DNA of 64,000 bases from Rhizophagus clarus (lineage: Eukaryota > Glomeromycota > Glomeromycetes > Glomerales > Glomeraceae), in the NCBI GenBank assembly GCA_015698045.1, contig BLAL01000262.1:932501-996500 (forward strand), read 5' to 3'. This document shows positions 24,441 to 36,934 of this stretch, piece by piece. The notes below the pieces were generated by a model. That model was not told the origin of the DNA, did not search any database, and saw only the letters and a program-made list of their open reading frames with translations. The translations under genes and the position numbers were made by a program. Each line of letters starts with the position of its first letter. The stretch's first letter is position 1.

Positions 24441-25193
24441 TTGATCGTATGTAGACGATTAATCGTCATTTATGAGATGGCAAAAAAAAAGATACCAAGA
24501 GAGAAAAGAAATCTTAATGTGTTACAGTATCTGGTATGTTTTTTCAAAAGATTATCGGAGATGTGGATAATGTAGAAACCGAATTTTATCAAACTTGTTA
24601 ATAACTTCACAAAAATGTAAGTGTTGCTATTGTGTTTATAATTTTTTTTATACTTGTTTTGAAATCTAATAAGAATTTTCATTTATTCAGCTGACTTCAA
24701 ATCCAAACTAGAAAATTCTCTAATAAATTTTGAAAAAAATTACTGTAATAATGTGTAATAGAACTTTGATTTTCAAGATTGCTGTATTCATTGACTATCT
24801 AATCCAAATGATCCTTCAGCATAACTTCGCGTGGACATAATTGCTATTACGACTATTTTTTCGTGTCATCGCAAATAAAGATGTGACATCTAACTATTAT
24901 ATTTTAATCAATCATTGATTAAAAATAAATAGATCACGTTTTACTGTTTAGTTCGATGGTGTAATTTTTGTGCTCACAATATGTATAATATTGTCAATGG
25001 ATATTTAGCCACATTTCAAATGATTTGATTCTTCAACCTGCGAGAATTAGTTAGCGTTAAGAATATTTATTACCACGCGTGACTCACTTTTTTTTTTTAC
25101 ATAATTTACTATATATAAACACGGATTGAAAAATATAAAAAAAAAAAAAATTGTCGTTATAAATTTAAAATAAGCAAATATAATTTTTGTAAA
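24441..25193. other. AT-rich stretch before the small ORF pair
   Basis: Continues decayed sequence after copy B. Poly-A/T runs sit near 24482, 25088 and 25137. The 70-aa minus-strand ORF at 24470-24682 is low-complexity and not supported. Confidence 0.35.
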
Positions 25194-25454
25194 ATGCAAT
25201 TATTTTCAACAATACGGCTATTCTTGCGCCAATATGCAATCGTGACTGTGATTGAATATTCGTTCTTTTATAATTCTCAAATTTACAATATTACTTGTAA
25301 GGAAATATCATTTGAAATAATTTCCTGTCTTTTGAGCAATCACGACCACTTAACTCAAAATCAAAATCAAAATAATGTTCAACAAAGTAATTTACATATA
25401 TTTTATTGTCAACAACCTGATGACAAAAAATTTATAAAGTTACTTGTGAAATAA
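25194..25454 (+). CDS. Hypothetical 86-aa protein, possible lineage-specific family
   Basis: A short ORF contains CKEISFEIISCLLSNHDHL followed by an N/Q-rich patch. A related but decayed copy lies at 39649-39729, where EEISYEIVSIILSNHDCQN is readable. Conservation of this peptide pattern between two loci is the main reason to keep it. A second small ORF follows 47 bp downstream in another frame and may be a further exon, though no clean GT-AG pair joins them. No signal peptide is convincing and the function is unknown. Confidence 0.35.
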   Translation: MQLFSTIRLFLRQYAIVTVIEYSFFYNSQIYNITCKEISFEIISCLLSNHDHLTQNQNQNNVQQSNLHIFYCQQPDDKKFIKLLVK

Positions 25455-25501
25455 AATAGTTTCTTATACTTAAATTATTCGTGCGTTGAATAAAATTAAT
25501 T

Positions 25502-25687
25502 ATGGTATTGAACAAAATTTTACAAGAGAATTTATTTTTTTCTAAAGAATTTAGGAATAATTTGGAATTTCTTTTAAAACATGATTCAAATAATTATTTG
25601 GCTCCAACCGACACTTTTCGACAAAATACGGTAAATATTAATGTTATTAATCAATCTCATCAAGGTAATACTAACATTATTATCTAA
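25502..25687 (+). CDS. Hypothetical 61-aa ORF, possible second part of the previous gene
   Basis: Starts ATGGTATTGAAC. The paralogous locus at 39 kb also has TAATTATGGTATCGAA at the matching distance (near 39754), which suggests both ORFs belong to one repeated unit. The peptide is Asn-rich at its end (NINVINQSHQGNTNIII). No domain recognised, and it could be non-coding. Confidence 0.25.
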   Translation: MVLNKILQENLFFSKEFRNNLEFLLKHDSNNYLAPTDTFRQNTVNINVINQSHQGNTNIII

Positions 25688-27560
25688 TAAAAACGATCAT
25701 TATCAATTTAAATATTAGTACTTGATTTAAATTTATATTAGTCCGTTCTAACTTGATTATATGTGGGGACCAGAGGTGGAGCTCATATGACTTTTAACCA
25801 ATCATATTTATTAAATATTCGTTGAACTTACTTTATTTGCCACTGTGACACGTGTCTAACCATTTACCAATTATTTATTTTATGGTAGTTACCGTTTTTT
25901 TGTTTTTAAACAGCGAATATCATTATAGATCATCTACAAGGTAATTTAGGACAGTTTGCATCGCTAATTAAATTGGAATTCAAACGATCAATCAGAAATT
26001 GATATTCGATAGCCGGGTTTTAACCCGATTTTATCGCAACCGGTTCTAAACCCTATTTCACGGAATGTGTAACTACATTTGGTTATTTTTTAACGCAAAA
26101 TGTTCTCAAAATGACATTCTTATTTTTCATTACTCATATAAGATAATATTATTTGAATTTAGAGGGTAGGTGCATTTAAACATATATAATTATTATATGA
26201 TTATTGCAAACTGCGCATGAACTTTCTACTGCAAATTATTTAAAAAACTTAAACTTATTTACAGTTATAAAACACAACAAATGATAAACCAAAAATTTGT
26301 TAATTTTATTAAATATAAATTCAAAAATAACGAAAAATCTGTTTTGCTAAATTACACCTAATTTTTTCACCACCAAAATTGTTTACGCAACCAATAAGAC
26401 GACCAATATTCGAAGATTTACCAAGTTCTACATAAATTTCTTCTATTGCAGAAGGATTTCTATAACCAACCATGTAAAATCACGTGATATCGCAATTCAG
26501 CGATCTTTCATTTAAAAAAAAAACACGGAATGATAGGTCAAAATTGTTAATGCGTTAATCTTTTATCCAATAACTTTACATTGGAGGAACGCAAGATTCC
26601 ATTTTTACCGATCATTTCCTTCTGTTTTAGATTTTTGTACGATATTGAATACCCTGAAATTTCGTGATGAAAAATTCCCAATACAATTGTTGTACGTCAA
26701 AGAAACATTTCTAATGTTAATATTTTTTCCCCTCACAATTTTCAAAGATGAAAGTAGAAAATTTATCAGGATAAATAATTAAAGAATCGCTTTAAACAAA
26801 TTATTAGAAAATTTAACTGACCTGAAATTGATAATTATATCAGACAACTTGAAAAGTTAATGTCGATGAAGTATAGAGATTAAAGATAAAAATATATTTA
26901 CCGACAAAGAAATTGTAATGGAAATGAAAAGAAACCAACCTATTAAATATTTCAAGCCGAATTAGATAGCCAAAATGAATTCACAGCGGATAACATCCAC
27001 ATCATCCTCATCAGTACTCCCCAATGGTTTACCTCCCGAACAAAGAAATAATTGTTTCTTCATATTTTCGTTATTACTTGTTTTTTTTTTTCTTTTATTT
27101 TTATATTGAGTACCACTTACAGGACAAAAAAATAGTTGAAACTGGTAATAATGCGTGAAATTTTGCTTTTCATACCACAGAATCTTCTTGTGTATTCAAA
27201 ATTAGCATTTATTGTTTCTGCACAAATTTGTTTTCCTATCATATTAGAAAGTACACCAACTTTCTATATCCAAATCTATGATAATCGGAAACCTATAAAA
27301 GAAATTAAAAAGAATTTAAAAGTAAAATCTCTCTCTTATCTCTGAAAGACAAAAAATAAAAAATAAAAAATTTTCACTATAATTATTTATATGGAAAAAT
27401 ATGCATCACATGTATAAAACAACGTAAGTAATATAATGATAGTTTAAAAACACATATGCAGTTATATTCATTAAAAATGTGTTATTTTTTTAGTCAGGAA
27501 ACACGATTATTAATATTGCTAATAATAATAAATAAATACACAAATGACTATTAATTACTA
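25688..27560. other. Gene-free stretch
   Basis: Holds a patch with CCGGGTTTTAACCCGA and AACCGGTTCTAAACC (26010-26060) similar to hAT subterminal repeats, and a TCACGTGA palindrome at 26480-26487. The 69-aa ORF at 27136-27345 has no support beyond being open. Confidence 0.35.
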
Positions 27561-30000
27561 ATATTATTGCAACGACTATTATTCAATCATCATGAACATC
27601 CAAAGGTCCAATCTAAAGTAAGAACCATTCATCTACAAAAGAAAAAAAGAACTGTTAGTAACAGTTCGTCAAAAATAAAATTGAGTAAAAAAATAAATTT
27701 ATCAAATGATCTTCATTATCATACCATCATTATCTGTAACGGTCAAAACTTCTTTAAGACTTTACTAAATTTTTCACACGTCCAATACTCCCTAAAGAAT
27801 TAGCTATCTATAAAGGAAATAAACGAAATGTTGGCGATCGTTTCGTTAAAATAATATTAAAAAAAATTTATTTAATAAAAATTTATCTTGTTCCTCACCA
27901 AAATTTATGTGTCCAGAATCTAAAGAATTAGGATTGGAAACCAGGTAAGTTCATTCACAGTTTCATTTTAGACCAGTGATGCCAGAACAAATCTATTCTT
28001 CCGCAAACGGATCTAGATTCCACGGGTCAATTGTATTAGACGGTCTTCTAAAAAAAAAAGAAAAAACGAACTGTAAGTAAAGTTTGTTAAAGAAATACTA
28101 AACCTCCCCTTACCAAATTTCGTACTCATATATTTAGAAAAAGCCATCTAAAAAAGAAAAGCGAAACATTAGTAAATGTTTTGGTAAAGATCTAATTCAA
28201 AAAAAAGAGCTTTACCAATATCACGTCCAAAGGTATTCAAGGGAATCATCTAAAAAGACAAAAACAAAACGTTAATATATGATATGTTTCGTCAAAGAAA
28301 CATCTAAAGGGTGGTTTAAATTATTTAATGCAATACCATTGTGTCTGTTGCATAATCCAAATTTGGTTTCCATTCTCTCTCTTTTCGTGAATGGGATATA
28401 GGTAATCATGATCTTAGATGAACATGATGGTAAATGTTATTGAGGTAAACGTGTCCAAATCTCCAGGCCACTTAAAAAAAAGAAAAAATGAAACGTTAGT
28501 AAAAATGGTTTGTTAAAAAAATTAATTGCAATAATGAATTAATAAACCCTCTTACCAACTTCTAACGCGTCTATCTGAATACCGAAAGAGCTGCCTAACA
28601 AGAAAAAGAAATAAAATGTTAACTTTTGTTAAAGCAATTCGGAATACCCTATCCCACCTACAAGTATTGCATAGCCGGTCAAATTTTGTAAAATGATGGG
28701 TAGCATTATAGCAACAAAAAGTTACCAAAATCCGCGTTCACAGTCTTAAAAAGCCGTCTAAAAAAATAAGCAAAATAAAACATTAAAAACGCTTTGTTAA
28801 AATAATGAGAGAAAAAAATATAACCTACCAAAATATTGCAACAAAGGAGTCAAAGAGTTGTCTAAAATGGTTCGTATCTAATGGTATTCCTATAAAAAAA
28901 AAAGAAAGAAATGGTTCATTAAATTTTTTAACTAAAAAAAACTTGACTTTATTTACTGACCTCAAGTTGTATCTAAATGTCTAATAGTATTTCTACAAAA
29001 AGAAGAAAATAATGTTTCGTTAGAAACGTTTCTTAAATAAAAAAAAAATTCCTTTATTCATTTACCTTGGATTCGTGTCTAGGTGTTCTTACGAATATAC
29101 TCCACTAAAATTTTTTTTTTTTTTTTTTTGTTATTGAGTTCTGACATTAAACATTATGCAACCGTGACAAAAATAATTAACAGATTTAGGTAGTACATAT
29201 CACATGCTTATTAGCTATAAGATATAATGAAAGAACCAATCATGGATCGACTCAATTTTCGACATTTTCGCTTCGTTCCGGACTAAAAAAATACAGTATT
29301 AATATCCCAAAAATATTTAAAATACAGTAGTATGACAAGAATTAAATACTTAAATAGCAGTTACCCTTCGCCTGATCGAGATTTCAAAATTATCTAAAAC
29401 AAAGTGCGGAAAAGCAATTTTTTCACAATCTTATATCTGCTAAAAACTTTGTTCAATTATTTATTAATAAAAAAAAAAAAACAATAAAAAGACAAGAAAA
29501 AGGAATGAGAGTAAAATAAATATACCGTATTAACTGTATCAGCTAAGTGAATATCGAATTATTATCTTAAAAACATTGGAATCGTAAAATATTCGTTAGA
29601 TTCATCTTTGAAATTTTAATAAAATTCAATAACGTTTTATTAAAAATAATTACCAACCCTAAAATTCATATTATTCTAGAGAGAGAATCTGAAAAGGAAA
29701 ACTACATAAAAAATGTAATTAAGTCAATAATTAGTCAAAGAAGGGTCACTTAAAAAGAAATTACTATCTTCAGGAAAAAAGAGTAAATACATGATTAATA
29801 ACAAGTGTTTATAGATTTTTAACTACAAAATTTATTTAGTATGAACGCAAGCGAACCAAAAAAAGCTCACCGAGTATTTTCCCAGAAAAATCAACTCCGC
29901 CGTAATCCCGACTTGCCAGAACTTGCCTGGTTTCAAAATTGGCCAAGAATCCGTTAAGTGAGTAAAGTGAATCTTAAAATCCCGGATCAATTCCTAAAAA
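27560..30000 (-). pseudogene. Array of tiny exon-like units separated by short intron-like units
   Basis: On the minus strand, a pattern repeats: an exon-like unit of 30-60 nt ending ...TTTG, a donor GTAAG/GTAAA, 60-100 nt, a TACTAAC-like branch site, a T-rich tract and TTTAG. Units with good borders on both sides: 29066-29104 (39 nt), 28961-28992 (32), 28829-28889 (61), 28726-28757 (32), 28556-28594 (39), 28216-28249 (34), 28114-28147 (34). Further likely units lie near 29370-29400, 29655-29690, 27905-27950 and 27785-27825. Branch sites appear at 27654-27660, 28168-28174 and 28495-28501. Exon-like units share wording (GAATACC, CTTTAGAT, GGACRYG), so they arose by tandem duplication. They do not join into one open frame as read, so this is probably a decayed gene for a repeat protein, or a non-coding transcript. 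No start exon or signal peptide was found. Confidence 0.5.
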
Positions 30001-31497
30001 ACTCTACCATGAAAGTCGAAAAACATACATCGAAATGAGCTATATGAATAGAAAAAAGGGAAGGAAAAACTACAAACCAAACTAACTTCTATAGAGGAAA
30101 CGAAAAAAAAATCAATTCATCGTTAAAAGACGTAAAAACACTGAAATTTTAGTCTTGTCAACGAAATTTTCTCTTGCTATGGCGGTATGTTTTGTTTGAA
30201 CTATTACGAACTAGAGTACATGAAGATGCCTTCTTGCATTTTCGGGAACGATACGGTTTCATCGGAGGTTAGTACCGTTAACCGTGGAGGGTGTTTCAAG
30301 CACATAGTTTAACATCATTTAATTTTTCGAAATATTCTATCGGGTTGGTTTCTCCTTTCGCCGTTTGTATCGCTTTGTCGTCCAAAATTTCGTGCGCTGG
30401 TTGGTCTCTATTCCACAACTAGAACTTGTACATTTCTTTAGGAACATTGTAAATAATAAATTTAAATTGTTCTCTTTCTTTTCGCTTCGGAAGGATGCGA
30501 ACCGGTATACAGCCCAAGGTATATTCCCAGACGCCACAAGTAGAACTTGACGATAAAGCGATCTTAACGCGAAGGGTTTGATAGTTCCTTTGATCGAAAC
30601 ACTAATTGTAGTTCTCAAGTCTTTAATTCATTTAAAATCTTTTCGTGGTCCAATTTTGACCATAACATTGAATATTTTCTTACCTACTATAGGTCTATAA
30701 TTCACATATCTAAAAAAAAAAAATATTTATGAATGTGTAGAAAGAGAATAATACGCTATATTAGAAAATTTTTATGCATAAATTGTACTCAAACATTTAT
30801 AAAGAAAAATCAAGATACAAATACATCTATACCTTGCGTGAATTTTGCGCTAAAAATAAAAATTTTGACAAGAATTATTAAAAATATTTTCACAGTGAGC
30901 GAACTTAATTGATATTATAATTTATATTTTTAAAATTCTGAAAAAATTAAGTACCTTTTTTTATGCAGATTATACGTTATCTTTTGAAATTCTTTCTTTT
31001 AAAATGTCAACTTATTTATTCATTGTTAATTCTAAACTCGACATAATAGCTTTTAATTACTTCGTAAATATTTACGAAAGCAGTTAATATATCTGCTTGA
31101 TAATTAATCGTTAATTTATTCATTAATTTTTCAAATTTAATTATATTCATAAATTTTAATTTATTCATGGTGGCGGTATTACTGTAATCATATCATAAGT
31201 TAGAATTTAAGAACGAGAAAAAAAGAAATTATTTATCTACAAAGAAAAAAATTATTAAATGTATAATAAAAAGGTCATGTCGCAACACATAAATTTTTTT
31301 CGATTATATAGCATTTTATCATATTTTTTATTTATATCTTATTAGAAACTTAGGGTTCTTAAAGGGAGGGGGTAAAAAAAAAAAAAATAACCAAATTTGG
31401 GGAGATAGGCGGGGGCTTTGCTGCATCATTCAACGACATTTTTTTGGTGATGTGCAAAGCGATCATTGCGATCCCCGTGTCGAAAAGAAAAAAAAAA
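30001..31497. other. Gene-poor stretch between the array and the HMG gene
   Basis: A less AT-rich patch at 30170-30620 is open on both strands for short distances (minus 30337-30618; plus 30365-30550). Neither peptide resembles a known family, so I treat it as a possible decayed coding remnant. The rest is AT-rich with poly-A near 30713. Confidence 0.3.
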
Positions 31498-31576
31498 CGA
31501 TTACGACGAAAAAAAAAGGTTACGACGAAAAAAAAACGGCTACGATGAAAAAAAAATGATTACGACGAAAAAAAAA
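31498..31576. repeat. Tandem repeat, four ~20-bp units
   Basis: Four units of the form (G/C)(A/G)TTACGACGAAAAAAAAA follow one another with one or two changes each. A second repeat, GACGAAGAAAAATTCGAT, occurs at about 31623 and 31731. An (AT)n run lies at 31707-31728. All lie just downstream of the HMG gene stop codon, so they may be in its 3' untranslated region. Confidence 0.75.
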
Positions 31577-31838
31577 CATCAAAAAAAGAAATATATATGT
31601 GAGTATGTATAGAAAAAGACTGGACGAAGAAAAATTCGATCAATATTAATAAAATTACATTCACGAATATATCAAAAAAAAACAACAAAAAAAAAAAAAG
31701 ATAAATATATATATATATATATATATAGCGACGAAGAAAAATTCGATTATAATATTAAAACAATAATGTTAACACTAATTCAAGGAAAAAACGAAAGTCT
31801 GTTGCATTATTAATGCAACGCAATACACAATTATTTGT

Positions 31839-32474
31839 TTAATATAGTTCACCGTTATTGAAAAAAATTGAGCAATATTCGCAGGGGCATGATTCGGTTG
31901 GAGGATGGTACATATTGAAGTCTATAGGTATGCCCAAGTTAGTGTTAAGATCCATTTGATGATATTCATCGATTGAAATGAAATAGAAAGGTTGTTGATA
32001 AAATGGATCAAAATAAGGAATTTGAGTGTGATTTGGTTCAATATTTACGGATGGTGTATATGGTTGAGGTGGTGGAAGTTGTGGAAGTTGTGGAAGTTGC
32101 GGTGGGACAGGATGGGCTTCCTTTGGATCGTCTATTGTTGTAATTTTGAGAATCAATTTTTCCTTCTGCCTAATTTCCATTAGGCGATCTTCTACTTGGT
32201 CTGACAATTTTTTATAAGCATCCTTTACCGCGATAGGTTCTTTCGACCACGATTTACTGATATATGATGATACCAAGGTCATTGGGACGGTATCATCGGT
32301 CCGTTTTCTAAGCTCCTTTAAAAAAGCCAATCGGTATAAAAAGAACCGATTGGGAGCTCTCGACCCAAGTTTATCTTCCGACCTACCGCTCACAATTTCT
32401 TCCACTGTGAGTTGAGGTGGGTATGGAACCCTAAATAACGGAATTTGATAATTTATTGGTTTTCTGGTGCTCAT
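31839..32474 (-). CDS. HMG-box protein of the mycorrhizal MATA_HMG type
   Basis: A single-exon gene of 211 aa. An HMG box spans about residues 38-105: it starts RAPNRFFLYRLAFLKELR, continues VSSYISKSWSKEP, and ends with a KDAYKKLSDQVEDRL helix, the layout of fungal mating-type-like HMG boxes. A short lead (PPQLTVEEIVSG) precedes it, a Pro/Gln-rich linker follows (122-140), and the C-terminus has a CPCEYC cluster of unknown role. HMG boxes bend and bind DNA, so it should act in the nucleus as a transcription factor. Rhizophagus carries many such genes dispersed in the genome; this one stands alone, with no homeodomain mating gene next to it. The start is the first ATG, with a pyrimidine-rich tract about 100 bp upstream (32570-32592). 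Confidence 0.88.
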   Translation of the reverse strand: MSTRKPINYQIPLFRVPYPPQLTVEEIVSGRSEDKLGSRAPNRFFLYRLAFLKELRKRTDDTVPMTLVSSYISKSWSKEPIAVKDAYKKLSDQVEDRLMEIRQKEKLILKITTIDDPKEAHPVPPQLPQLPQLPPPQPYTPSVNIEPNHTQIPYFDPFYQQPFYFISIDEYHQMDLNTNLGIPIDFNMYHPPTESCPCEYCSIFFNNGELY

Positions 32475-35400
32475 TTTTGAGGATTACCAAGAATGAAAAA
32501 TTGGAACTGTGGAATGAAAATGGAGGGTAAAAGCCTCGATATTTATATTATTTTTGAAAAAGGCTTTATCTTTTTTTTTTTTCCTCTTTTTGGAATTGAA
32601 TTCCGTTTACGTAATTTAAAAACATGAATTTTATTATAAATAGTTGATTATGAATCAAAGTAAAAAAAGCGAGCATTACTTTTAAAGATCAATTAAAAAG
32701 ATTTCACGCATGAAATTGTTTTAATTTACATATTTGATGTGGTAAATAAAAGATAAAGTAAAATTTTGTTCGCAAAAAAAAAAAAAAAAAAATGCACTAT
32801 CCCAAATTCAGTTTAGCAATGTAACAATATACTATGTCACGTGATTTTATCGTTAACTTTTTTCAACGTCTTTTTTAAACGTCGTTTAATATATATGTAT
32901 ATATATTTATTTATTTATGAAAATTTTCGATAATCACAAATTTATAATATAATATAATATTTAATTATTAAAGTCTCCTGGTGATATTTCATATATTTTT
33001 TTTTATAGTTAAAACGTGAAAATTTGATTCATTTGTGAACTTTACAGTATGTGACGAATTTTGATTGTGCAAATATGATTAGTATCCGTGTCACGTAGTT
33101 ATTATTTAATGAAAGTTTCAAATTTTTATGATCGCACCGATAATCTAGTTTTTTTTGTTGTATAAATAAAAATAATCATATATAATATTATTGATAAGAC
33201 TAGATCCGAAAAGGTAGAACAAAAACTTAAATAGTCATATCTAAAAAGTAAATAATAAATAGTTGTCATTTAACTTGTACTTTACTAGTAAAATAAAGAA
33301 TGCGGAGGATTCGTCCAAGATTCCATCTAATTTTGGCGTTTGTTGATGTTGTATGATACAGAATTGCAAACTGTTTGAAGGTATAAAAAAAGTAAGTACA
33401 TATGAAATTATTAAGAAGATATATCAATAATGTAAATTATTACTTTATGTTGAAAATATCTTCATACTTAATTTACGTGTAAACAAGATTAATTGGATAC
33501 GCCATATGCAAAAAAAAATTGACTGTACAACCCCAACTTTACTATTGTATAAACTTTGATAACGTACCTCATTATCTTTCAATCAGAAGAAGCATTATCT
33601 CATTATATTTACTAATTTGGTAAAGAAATTGTGACTCTTAGTTAGTTACACTTTTATTTCTGATCCATTAATGAAATCGGTATTTTCTAGAATATATGTG
33701 TGATCATATTTAAAAAGAAAGATTAATTCTTTATTTGGAAATTATGAATGGTTTGAATATATCAAAGAATAATCGTTTCGCCTAATGGAAAACCATTTAA
33801 ACAAAAAAAGCGAACTGGACTTTTATATTGTTATTTCATTAGTTTTAATGTCATTTTGCATTGTTGTAATATGATGTCGCTAAATCACGTGATAATATTT
33901 TCATCACGGCATCACCGGAGTCACCCAACAGTTTTTCAGTTGGTAAATCTATATGTCACAACATTATATTCACATGATAAGCCAATACAATTTCCTTTTG
34001 TGATATTTTTGTGGGCAGTCATCTAATATTTCGATCAAAATCCGTTTTCCCGTTTTATTCATATTGTTATTCTATATCTTGATAACTGGTAATTGACTCG
34101 GCGTTAAAAATCCCGCGTATTTTCAAGATCATAATGTTTTATGTCATTTGATCAAAGATTATAATCTACATAATGGAGTACGGGTATTTTCTTTTTTCGA
34201 TGATCAGTAATCATCCAAAAAGTTTAACAGGGGTAAATTTAATATAATGTCAAATGATGCAATATACATAAAATACTTCGTTTTGATTTCCAAATTATCC
34301 GATACTTTCAAATCCAAATTTTTGCGCTCCATGTTATCTACAAACTTAATCTTTTTGACTTTCAAAGCTTATTGTTGTGCGTAAGAATTTTATTTAGTGC
34401 GTTTTTTTATTATCATGTAACAAATTTAATTTATACATAAACGATTTCAAATTTTGCATCTTTCTTAAACAATTAATCAAGAAATACTTCTTGGCGTAAA
34501 AGATCAACGTCGAGCGATTTGAATTTTGTGAATGAAATCGATATAGAACAATATTCATCATGAAGATTATCAATTTAACATAAAAATTCAATGAAATGAG
34601 TTATTATGGCGTAAATGCCGCGCTGCCGTAAGATACAATGAAAATGTAATACTATAAAAAGCAAATTAACAATTTAGAAGAGTTCCCCCACAAAAACAAA
34701 AATTTACACAAATACTCAGAAATGAATTCCACATGACAGGTAATTTTATTCCAAGCATGCATTATCTAATAAGTATCATAATTTATTAAAATTTGTTCTT
34801 TCATCATTCTTTTTAAGTCTAAAACTTTTTTTTTTTTATTTTTACAGATATAGGTTATAAGAAATAAATTAATTTCTTTCATAAAATTACTATAATACAT
34901 AGATTAAAATGATACTTTCATTCTATTAGTAATTAAAAATTTATATAAATGATGCGCGCACACATGAATGATCGTCAAGAGGGTTAATCACATACAATTT
35001 TCATCTAATTTTAGGCTAATTCAATTAATACCATTAACGGTTACCATAATAGTCCTCTTTGATGCATATCTCTTCTCCGCGCTGTGGACATTTTTGAAGT
35101 TGTGGATATAAATTCGAAAAAAAAATTTTTCCTTTCCACCAATCATTTTATTTCCCGCCCTGAAATTTATAAAAAAAAAAAAAAAAAAAAATTTAACGGG
35201 GTTCGTTTACCGTGTTGACCAATAATATTTTACTTTTACTTCGATACATTTCCCAAATAAGATTTTACAACCAAAATTCTCTTTATTCATCATAGAATTT
35301 TCGTTTAGAAATGGAAAAGATGATTTTATTTAATATTTCCTAATTAGTAATTCGTGAATTATTGTGAATGCGCAGTAATCCAATTTAATTATATTAAAAA

Positions 35401-36462
35401 TAAATTATGTAAATGTGTTTAGTAGTGTTTAGATTTGAGGAGATATTCGAACTCGACCCTAATATAACCCGACCGATATAATTGAACTCCGAATAACCCA
35501 GGTCAATTGAATATGCGCATGACATTTATTAATTATGTTCTAAATAACGTTATTATTTTAGTATGTCTGATATATAAATAAATTGTCATTAAAAATATTA
35601 CCTAAGGACGAGAATAATTTTTCTAGTACTTAAATAAATTAATAATACCAACTAATATGTTACACAAATATTCCTATTAAACAAAAACTGTCTTACATAT
35701 GAGCTACTAATAAAATGATCAACACCCTCACAATTAAAAAACTCGAACAATTAAACTATGTCATCCTTGAAATATGATAATCGTTACATCTCGTTCAAGT
35801 CTTTAAATGTATTTACACTTTGTTAAAGAGAAAAAAAAAACAATATTAGCGATTTTATTTTAGTATTATTTGTGATTAAAAAAAATCAATATTTAAAAAT
35901 CTAAACAAGTTTATTTTTTAATAAATTTTAATAAAGAAATAACGATAAGTTGTTATTATTAGAAAATATTTTTTATTATTTTTTTAGTTTAATTTTCTTT
36001 CATATTTTAGAAAAATAGAATACGTTAAAACTGACCTAAGAAAGCCAATAATATACTAATTATCGTATTATGAAATTTTGGCAATACATGGTTCTCACTA
36101 ACAATAATCCATTGTTGACATCGGCTTTTAGAAACGTCGCGTATCAAAAGTTATGGGCTTGGTGATGTTTCCTTGAATATATTAATTGAATAAGAGATCG
36201 TCAATTCGTCATATCCCGGGTGGACAGTTTTGATGGGTACACAAAATCTTGTATGTTTAAGATCGCCGATTTTCTCGATTTTTTTCGTAATAATATTATC
36301 GCATTTGGTTTTGTTTTCTTGGTTCTAATGACATTTCTTTGTAAATTTGTGACTTATGCGTAAAATTCATAAAGAATATTAATAATTTCAATATCACGAG
36401 ATACTATATACCGGTCGACATTTACTCTAGAAATAACGTTATATTGCTGATCTTCCAATCGT
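32475..36462. other. Gene-free stretch upstream of the HMG gene
   Basis: Includes the likely HMG promoter (poly-T near 32571-32582, poly-A at 32775-32792), TCACGTGA palindromes at 32838-32845 and 33885-33892, an A run at 35170-35190, and otherwise ordinary AT-rich DNA. The 65-aa minus ORF near 34394 is not supported. Confidence 0.4.
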
Positions 36463-36934
36463 CTTAATTATAGGGAATTTAATTGATTATTTTATAGAGA
36501 GTATGATTGATCGACCAATTTAATCGATCAAATAGTAATCGCCATATTAAATTTTAAATTAAGTAAATTAAGTTTGATAATCGATATTTATATTATGAAA
36601 AAATTTATTATGAAAGTTTATCATTTGTTATTTTATTATGTATTTTCAAACTAAATTATTCTTAGTTTATTCAAATGAAAAAAAGTAATTCGCTTACAGC
36701 TTCCGGCAAAAAGTTTTTAATATTAATAATATTATAAAAATCTGCCTGTATACTAAAATTAGAATTTTTTAATCAATTAAATAGAAGTTATCATATGGTT
36801 ATTGATTGATTGTATTGATTGATTATATATTTGATCGATCATAATTAATCGGATTCTAAATTTTGCGATCGATTAATTGATTGATCGATCAATAATCGAT
36901 CATAATCAATATAATTAAATTCCCTACTTAATTA
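36463..36934. mobile_element. 456-bp hAT-like MITE with perfect 8-bp target duplication
   Basis: The element spans 36471-36926 with terminal inverted repeats TAGGGAATTTAATT (14 bp, perfect). It is flanked by CTTAATTA at 36463-36470 and 36927-36934. The TAGGG start and the 8-bp duplication fit hAT. Subterminal regions are full of GATTGATCGATC-type motifs. There is no coding content. Confidence 0.88.

Noticed and set aside
27560..29110. Repeated hairpins AACGTTAGTAAACGTT as a CRISPR-like or satellite array
   Set aside because: Spacing and units vary, and on the minus strand the motif is the TACTAAC branch site of intron-like units with proper donors and acceptors.
30337..30618. Minus-strand ORF of 93 aa and the overlapping plus-strand ORF
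   Set aside because: Neither resembles a known family, and both strands are equally open, so a coding call is not supported; kept only as a possible remnant.
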